Origin: Acidobacteriota bacterium
GTDB lineage: Bacteria; Acidobacteriota; Terriglobia; Terriglobales; Acidobacteriaceae
Length of the DNA stretch: 7,052 nucleotides
Reading direction: 5' to 3'
Assembly: GCA_021802085.1 (NCBI GenBank)
Contig: JAKAAZ010000184.1
Coordinates: 1 to 7,052 of the forward strand
The translations under genes and the position numbers were made by a program. The notes beneath the pieces were generated by a model. The model worked only from the letters and a program-made list of their open reading frames with translations. It was not told the DNA's origin and did no database searches. This document shows, one piece after another, positions 1-5,344 of the stretch; positions within the stretch are counted from its first letter, which is position 1; each line of letters begins with the position of its first letter.

Positions 1-2336
1 TCCACGGGGATTTCAGCCAGAGCGGGGTGAAGATTTATGACCCATCCAGTGCTTCCACCAGTGGTGGCTCGATGGTGCGCACACAGTTTCCTGGCAATAA
101 AATTCCCGCCAACAGGCTCAATTCCGTGCCCGTGCAGTTCATGACGCAATACCTTCCAAGGCCAAACATGGGCAGCCCGGGAGTAGACTCCAACAACTAT
201 ATGGACGTGCGGAACGAGACGCAGTCCTGGAACCAGGGCACCTTCCGAGTGGACCACAACATGAAGGGAGGAGACTTGATTTTCGCGCGATATTCCGGGT
301 CGAGCGAGACTGGCTTTTCGCCCATCAACCTGCCGGGTTTTGGCGTCTCGAATGACAATCTGTCGCAGCAGGCCGTCGGCTCCTGGACCCACACTTTTAC
401 GCCCGCCATACTGAATACCGCCTCCATCGCAGCGTCGCGCCTTTCCATGTTCGCCCGATCGCAAAACGACAATGTGAATAATATTGTCGGCCAGCTTGGC
501 ATACAGGGGGTGGGTTTTGGCGGGCCGGGAGCCTGGGGTGCGCCGTGGTTTGCCGTGCAAGGCTACTCAGGCTTCGGGGACTCGTTTGCCAATACTCCAG
601 GCCACGAGTGGGACACCACCTATGAAGGCCGGGACACCGTGTATTGGCAACGTGGCCGTCACGATTTCCAGTTTGGGGGCAGCTATCGGCGTTATTTGTG
701 GCCGATGTGGGGATTCTTCCAGAACCGCGGCTTCTATCAGTTCACCAAGGGATACACATCGCGCACCGCGTCCAATGACGGCACCGGTTCCGCAATGGCC
801 AGCTTTTTACTGGGCCTTCCCGTGGTCCGGCAGCGGCAGGCCGGCATTCCCGCCATGTCCCTACGCGGTTGGTTTGCCGACGCCTATGTGCAGGACCAGT
901 GGCGCGTCGCGGCGAATACCACCCTCAACTACGGCCTGCGCTATGAATACACCAGCCCGCTGTGGGACGCCCACTATACCAACAGCAATCTCGACATCTC
1001 TTCAGGCACTCCAGTTGCCTTCATCGGAGGCCAGCAGAATTATCCGAAAAGCCTAACGTACGCCAACGACCTGGATTTCGCTCCCCGCTTTGGCATCGCG
1101 CACAACTTGCCTCGGCTGGGGATGATTGTGCGTGGCGCGTACGGCATCTTCGATACGCCGGTGGACTACACGACGTGGTGCGACGTGCGGCATAACGTGC
1201 CGCTGGTGTTTCCAGAGACGAACCAGGGCGGCAACTATACGCCGAATCCCGCCATTGCCAGCTTCAATTTTGCTCCGGCGGTGCTGGGAAAGACGGTCGT
1301 CAGTTTCGCTTCATTCAGTCTTCATCCGTCACCGCAGTACGTCGAGCAATGGAACGCAACGATTGAGAAATCGCTGGGGACCACGACCAGCGTTGAAATC
1401 GGATACCTCGGGGCCGACGGATTGCATCTTATGCGGGCGGTCCTGATCAACAATGCGTTGCCAGGACCCGGCGCGGTGGAGCCGCGCCGACCCTTCCAGC
1501 ACATCAGTTTTGCCAAGGGAACGACCATCCCGTCCAATATTGAAGGCACTCCCATCGCCATCGCCAGCCTCACCTTTCCGGTGAGCGCCATCTATCGGCT
1601 GGAAAACACGGCGCGAAGCTGGTATGACGCTGGTTACATCAATGTTCGCCACCGCTACAGCAACGGTCTCAGCCTGCTGGCCAACTACACCTTCTCAAAG
1701 GAGCTGGATACCGCTCCGGACTTTCGTTCGCCTAACCATGAGGCTGTCATACCGCAAAACAACAATGATCTCGCTGCCGAAAAAGGACCAGCAGGCGAGG
1801 ACATGCGGCAGCATTTCGTTTTGAGCGCTGTCTATGAAACTCCGGCCTATATGCGTTCCCATTGGACGCGTGTTTTGACTCAGAACTGGATGTTCTCTAC
1901 TGTGTGGCGGGTGATGTCCGGGAACCCATTCACGATCTCGGTTTTTGGCGATACGGCCAATGCCGGCACGATCCTCGGCCAGAATCCCATCCGCGCCAAT
2001 GCGACAGGACAGCCGATCTTTGGGCACGGTACCAGGAATTCCTCTCACTGGATCAACTCCGCTGCGTTTGCAGCGCCGGCTCCTTATACCTTCGGCGACG
2101 TTGGGCGCAATTCGGTCTACGGGCCAGGCATGCAGACGATGGATCTTTCCGCACAGAGGACAATGCCGATTCACAAGCACATGGCTTTTCTGGTTCGGGG
2201 CGATTTCTTTAACGCCTTCAATCATACCAACCTTGGCTCGCCGAACCGCTTTGTCAATACACCGCAGTTCGGCTCGATCACCATGGCGATGACTCCGGGC
2301 CGGGAGATTCAGTTGAGCGGGCGCTTTCAGTTCTGA
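1..2336 (+). CDS. Oar-like TonB-dependent outer-membrane receptor, 5'-truncated by window edge
   Basis: The frame is open to the left edge (first full codon at base 3), so 777 C-terminal residues are visible; the GTG at 27 is internal, because the preceding codons read HGDFSQSG, a typical stretch of this family. Barrel hallmarks appear in order (visible numbering): YVQDQW at 295-300, GLRYE at 311-315, PRFG at 361-364, a WNATIEKSLG segment followed by GYLGADGLHL, an ANYTFSKELD strand, and FFNAFNH at 735-741. The protein ends in Phe (GRFQF), the usual last-strand signal for insertion by the BAM machinery. Family members are about 1,000-1,200 residues, so the signal peptide, the carboxypeptidase-regulatory-like domain and most of the plug are missing here. 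Such receptors import or bind large ligands at the outer membrane using TonB energy; the ligand cannot be read from the sequence. It is the first gene of a same-strand run with a cytochrome and a CRTAC1-like gene. The family call is firm; the role is open. Confidence 0.9.
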   Translation, partial: HGDFSQSGVKIYDPSSASTSGGSMVRTQFPGNKIPANRLNSVPVQFMTQYLPRPNMGSPGVDSNNYMDVRNETQSWNQGTFRVDHNMKGGDLIFARYSGSSETGFSPINLPGFGVSNDNLSQQAVGSWTHTFTPAILNTASIAASRLSMFARSQNDNVNNIVGQLGIQGVGFGGPGAWGAPWFAVQGYSGFGDSFANTPGHEWDTTYEGRDTVYWQRGRHDFQFGGSYRRYLWPMWGFFQNRGFYQFTKGYTSRTASNDGTGSAMASFLLGLPVVRQRQAGIPAMSLRGWFADAYVQDQWRVAANTTLNYGLRYEYTSPLWDAHYTNSNLDISSGTPVAFIGGQQNYPKSLTYANDLDFAPRFGIAHNLPRLGMIVRGAYGIFDTPVDYTTWCDVRHNVPLVFPETNQGGNYTPNPAIASFNFAPAVLGKTVVSFASFSLHPSPQYVEQWNATIEKSLGTTTSVEIGYLGADGLHLMRAVLINNALPGPGAVEPRRPFQHISFAKGTTIPSNIEGTPIAIASLTFPVSAIYRLENTARSWYDAGYINVRHRYSNGLSLLANYTFSKELDTAPDFRSPNHEAVIPQNNNDLAAEKGPAGEDMRQHFVLSAVYETPAYMRSHWTRVLTQNWMFSTVWRVMSGNPFTISVFGDTANAGTILGQNPIRANATGQPIFGHGTRNSSHWINSAAFAAPAPYTFGDVGRNSVYGPGMQTMDLSAQRTMPIHKHMAFLVRGDFFNAFNHTNLGSPNRFVNTPQFGSITMAMTPGREIQLSGRFQF

Positions 2337-2340
2337 GGGA
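2335..2340 (+). promoter_or_regulatory. Possible Shine-Dalgarno for the 40-codon ORF
   Basis: GAGGGA overlaps the last two bases of the receptor stop codon and sits five bases before the ATG at 2346. GAGG is a good match to the anti-Shine-Dalgarno sequence. It is the main argument that the small downstream ORF may be translated, by ribosomes finishing the receptor gene. It could equally be chance in a purine-rich stretch. Confidence 0.35.
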
Positions 2341-2345
2341 TATAC

Positions 2346-2468
2346 ATGGCCCTTCATTCGCGGGAACAAAATAAGCGACAGAAAGACACTGGCCGCGTCG
2401 GGTGGAATAGCGGAAGAACAGCGATCGCCAGTCCGGGGATGGTTTGGAAAGCGGAGACTGAAAATTGA
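2346..2468 (+). CDS. Candidate small ORF, 40 residues, unknown function
   Basis: An ATG nine bases after the receptor stop opens 40 codons ending in TGA at 2466-2468. It has a plausible Shine-Dalgarno (2335-2340), and its stop overlaps the TTG start of the cytochrome gene by four bases (TTGA, 2465-2468). The peptide begins MALHSREQNKRQKD and ends MVWKAETEN. It is polar and basic in its first half, with no membrane helix, no signal peptide, no cysteine and no motif that I recognise. It fills almost the whole spacer between two genes, so it could be a coupling or leader ORF that brings ribosomes to the weak TTG start of the cytochrome. It may also be non-coding: 40 codons is short enough to stay open by chance at this GC content. 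Nothing in the sequence besides position and the ribosome site supports it. Confidence 0.3.
   Translation: MALHSREQNKRQKDTGRVGWNSGRTAIASPGMVWKAETEN
2453..2456 (+). promoter_or_regulatory. Ribosome binding site deciding the TTG start of the cytochrome gene
   Basis: GGAG lies eight bases before the TTG at 2465, a normal spacing. The in-frame TGA at 2459-2461 prevents any start further upstream, so TTG 2465 is the earliest possible start and gives an N-terminus (MRRLLIALCVALAA) that looks like a proper first membrane helix. Confidence 0.65.
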
Positions 2469-5344
2469 GGCGATTGCTCATAGCTTTGTGTGTTGCGCTG
2501 GCCGCAAGCGCCGTCTATCTCTATGCGTTTCCCACAGCAACTCTGATTTATGAAGCAGTCGTTGTGCTGCACATCTTTGCCGGCTGCTTGTTTGTCGTCA
2601 GCGTCATCCCTGGAATGGGAAAACTGCTGCGGGGAAGAAGCCGTCTGGAGCAGGCTGGATGGATCGTGCTCACGCTGGGAGGGATTGCCGGCGCAGTTCT
2701 GGTCTTTACCGGCGCGCGCCGCCAGCAATGGTCCATCCTCTTCACCCACGAAATGGTCTCGATGCTGGCGGTGGCGATTCTGCTCGCCGTGTGGGCTGGC
2801 AACCGAGGCTGGCTGCAGCATGGCAGCGCCAAAGCTCTTCTGCGCGTAACCACATCGTTTGTATTGGTCGCCGCGATTGCCGCTGGGGCCTGGTGGTTGC
2901 GCACCGTTCCCTGGCAACGTGACCATGCAATCCACAACCCCAGCATGGCGCCAGCCGACCAAGCGGACGAAGGTGGAGGCCCGAAGAGTCCTTTCTTCCC
3001 CAGCGACGCCGAGACCAACAGCGGCAAAGTTGTGCCCAAGGACTATTTCCTGGACTCCGCGACCTGCAAGACCTGCCACGCGGATATTTACAGGCAATGG
3101 GAAAGTTCGGCGCATCACTTCTCGTCCTTCAACAATCAATGGTATCGCCAGTCCATTGTCTACATGCAGCAAGTGGACGGCGTTCAAGCCTCCAAAGTGT
3201 GCGCGGGCTGCCACGATGCGGCGCTGTTCTTTCCCGGCAACTTCAATGCGCCAGTGAAAGATCACCTCTTTATTCCGGCCTCGCAGGCGGGAATGGGTTG
3301 CGTGGTCTGCCACTCCATCCGCGTGGAGAAAAGTACCATGGGCAACGCCGATTTTGTGCTGGAATATCCGCAACTGCAACGGCTGGTGGCGAGCAAAAAT
3401 CCGATCGTGCATCAACTGATCGATTATCTGATCGAAGAAAATCCCGAACCTCACCGGCGCACGTTTCTCAAGCCATTTATGAGGGGCAGCCAGTCCGCGG
3501 AATACTGCGGGAATTGCCATAAGGTGCACCTCGACGTGGCCGACAACCACTATCGCTGGATTCGCGGCTTCGACGACTATGACAATTGGCAGGCAAGCGG
3601 CGTTTCCGGATTTGGAGCAAGGTCGTTCTATTACCCGCCCAAACCGCAGAATTGCGAGGATTGCCACATGCCGCCGACACCTTCCAATGACGCCGGCAAC
3701 GTGAACGGGATGGTCCACTCGCATCGCTTCATCGCGGCCAATACGGCGCTTCCCTTTGAAAACAAGGATCAAGTGCAGCTCAAGGACACCGAGAGCTTTC
3801 TGAAGGATAAGAAAGTCCGGGTGGACATCTTCGCCATCTCTCCCGAAACGGCAACCAATGACCTGGCCAACAACAAAGTGGCATACACCGCGCCTCAACT
3901 GGCGACTACCTTCGCGGTTGGGGAAGAATCGGAGATGAAATCGCCGACCGGCGCTGCTGGCGGTCCACCAGCGACACCGGTAACTGCGCCGCTCAACCGT
4001 GTCCGGGGAGTAGTTCGCGCCGGAGATACGGTGCGCGTCGATGTGGTCGTCCGTACTCTCGCTGTGGGACATTTCTTCCCCGGCGGAACTGTGGACGCCT
4101 TCGATTGCTGGCTGGAACTGAAGGCCACCGACGATGCCGGCCATGTGCTTTTCTGGAGCGGCATGGTGGAGAACAACGGTCATGGACCGGTCGAGCCGGG
4201 AGCGCACTTTTATCGCTCGTGGGCGATCGATGCGCACGGCAATCCGATCGACAAGCGAAATGCCTGGGCGGCGAGGGCCACCATTTATGCGCACTTGATA
4301 CCTCCCGGCGCCGCCGATACGGTCCATTTTCGGCTGCAAATTCCCAAAGATGCGCGCGGCAAAATTCATCTGCAAGCCAAGCTGAATTACCGCAAATTCT
4401 CCTGGTTCAACACTCACTTTTCATTCGCCGGAGTGTCTGAAAGTACAGGCCCGCACGACGTGACGCCTTCCTACGACGACCGGCGCATGGTCTTTACCGG
4501 AAATACCAGCGATGTGTCGGGAAAGATCAAAGCCATTCCAGATCCTCCTATCGTCGTGATGGCCAGCGCAAATGCGGATCTGACCGTATTGCCTGCGAAC
4601 GCGCCCATCCCTAAATCCCAGGTAGCGCTCAACAAAGCGGACTGGCAGCGCTGGAACGACTACGGCATCGGGTTGCTGCTGCAGGGAGATCTAAAGGGAG
4701 CGGAAGCGGCCTTTGAACGCGTAACGCAAGTGGACCCCACCAACCCCGACGGGTGGGTCAACATCGGCAGAGAGCGCGTGCTGGTAGGCGATATGACGGG
4801 TGCGCGCGTCGTGCTTGACAAGGCATTGCAGCTTTCTCCGCGCTTGGCGCGGACCCATTACTTCTATGCACGCGTGCTTCGGCAGACGGGCGACTACGAC
4901 GGCGCCATCGCACAGCTTCGCCAGGTCCTGGCGCAGTATCCATACGACCGCGTGGTCCGGAACGATCTAGGCCGCGTTCTATTTCTACAACACAAATATG
5001 CAGCGGCGCAGGCTCAGTTCCAACAGGCACTGGCCATCGACCCGGAGGATCTGGAAGCCAATTACAACCTGATGCTGTGTGAAACCGGAATGGGCAATCC
5101 AGGCATGGCACACCAGTATGAGGTGCGTTATCTGCGCTTCAAGGCGGATGAGTCGTCGCAGGCGTTGACCGGCCCGTATCTGGAGAAACATCCGGACGAT
5201 AACCGGGAGAGGCAACCCATTCACGAACATATTTCGGTTCCTCTGCCGATTGAGAATCCCTCCAGCAAGCATGTTGCAACAACCGCGGACGCTCGTTCGA
5301 GTCGCACTTCCGGCTCGTCCGTCCTGCACAGAGGTGGAAATTGA
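2465..5344 (+). CDS. Membrane-anchored pentahaem cytochrome c with C-terminal TPR repeats
   Basis: The 959-residue protein has four parts. Residues 1-150 hold about five hydrophobic helices (near 4-21, 27-48, 65-83, 90-110, 127-145); the basic loops at 53-60 and 113-127 suit an N-in, C-out topology that puts the rest in the periplasm. Residues 195-425 carry five CXXCH haem c sites: CKTCH 201, CAGCH 246, CVVCH 279, CGNCH 348 and CEDCH 397. The first is followed by IYRQWESSAHH, as in cytochrome c554-like proteins (Cytochrome_C554 family); H217/H218 and the HSH at 418-420 are candidate distal ligands. Residues 510-690 are beta-rich and include GHFFPGG (535-541), resembling the HxFPTG-type motif of multihaem proteins. 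Residues 730-865 form four TPRs, with a partial fifth helical pair after them. H36 and H95 in the membrane part could bind haem b. Likely role: electron transfer at the inner membrane with a TPR docking platform; donor and acceptor are unknown. The TTG start is fixed by an upstream in-frame stop and a GGAG site. Its stop overlaps the next gene. Confidence 0.9.
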   Translation: MRRLLIALCVALAASAVYLYAFPTATLIYEAVVVLHIFAGCLFVVSVIPGMGKLLRGRSRLEQAGWIVLTLGGIAGAVLVFTGARRQQWSILFTHEMVSMLAVAILLAVWAGNRGWLQHGSAKALLRVTTSFVLVAAIAAGAWWLRTVPWQRDHAIHNPSMAPADQADEGGGPKSPFFPSDAETNSGKVVPKDYFLDSATCKTCHADIYRQWESSAHHFSSFNNQWYRQSIVYMQQVDGVQASKVCAGCHDAALFFPGNFNAPVKDHLFIPASQAGMGCVVCHSIRVEKSTMGNADFVLEYPQLQRLVASKNPIVHQLIDYLIEENPEPHRRTFLKPFMRGSQSAEYCGNCHKVHLDVADNHYRWIRGFDDYDNWQASGVSGFGARSFYYPPKPQNCEDCHMPPTPSNDAGNVNGMVHSHRFIAANTALPFENKDQVQLKDTESFLKDKKVRVDIFAISPETATNDLANNKVAYTAPQLATTFAVGEESEMKSPTGAAGGPPATPVTAPLNRVRGVVRAGDTVRVDVVVRTLAVGHFFPGGTVDAFDCWLELKATDDAGHVLFWSGMVENNGHGPVEPGAHFYRSWAIDAHGNPIDKRNAWAARATIYAHLIPPGAADTVHFRLQIPKDARGKIHLQAKLNYRKFSWFNTHFSFAGVSESTGPHDVTPSYDDRRMVFTGNTSDVSGKIKAIPDPPIVVMASANADLTVLPANAPIPKSQVALNKADWQRWNDYGIGLLLQGDLKGAEAAFERVTQVDPTNPDGWVNIGRERVLVGDMTGARVVLDKALQLSPRLARTHYFYARVLRQTGDYDGAIAQLRQVLAQYPYDRVVRNDLGRVLFLQHKYAAAQAQFQQALAIDPEDLEANYNLMLCETGMGNPGMAHQYEVRYLRFKADESSQALTGPYLEKHPDDNRERQPIHEHISVPLPIENPSSKHVATTADARSSRTSGSSVLHRGGN
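5331..5336 (+). promoter_or_regulatory. Strong ribosome binding site inside the cytochrome 3' end
   Basis: GAGGTG lies four bases before the TTG at 5341 (six from its GAGG core) and inside the last codons of the cytochrome gene. It favours TTG 5341 as the start of the CRTAC1-like gene over the in-frame ATG at 5374, which has no purine-rich site in front of it. Confidence 0.7.

Noticed and set aside
27..29. GTG as the start of the receptor gene
   Set aside because: The frame continues to the left edge with family-typical residues (GDFSQSG), and a signal peptide and plug are absent, so this codon is internal.
2341..2346. TATACA as a -10 promoter box ahead of the cytochrome gene
   Set aside because: No -35-like hexamer is present at 16-18 bases upstream; the stretch is the GC-rich end of the receptor gene.
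1695..2369. Open frame of 224 codons on the - strand
   Set aside because: It is antisense to the conserved C-terminal barrel strands of the receptor and has no recognisable domain.
2388..2432. Inverted repeat ACTGGC/GCCAGT as a terminator or operator in the spacer
   Set aside because: The arms are only six bases with a 33-base loop and no T-run follows. The GCGATCGC palindrome at 2421-2428 is within chance for this composition.
2354..4417. Long open frame of 687 codons on the - strand
   Set aside because: It lies antisense to the cytochrome gene, whose five haem motifs and membrane helices prove the + strand reading. The antisense product is His/Arg/Gly-rich with no domain, as expected of a shadow frame in GC-rich codons.
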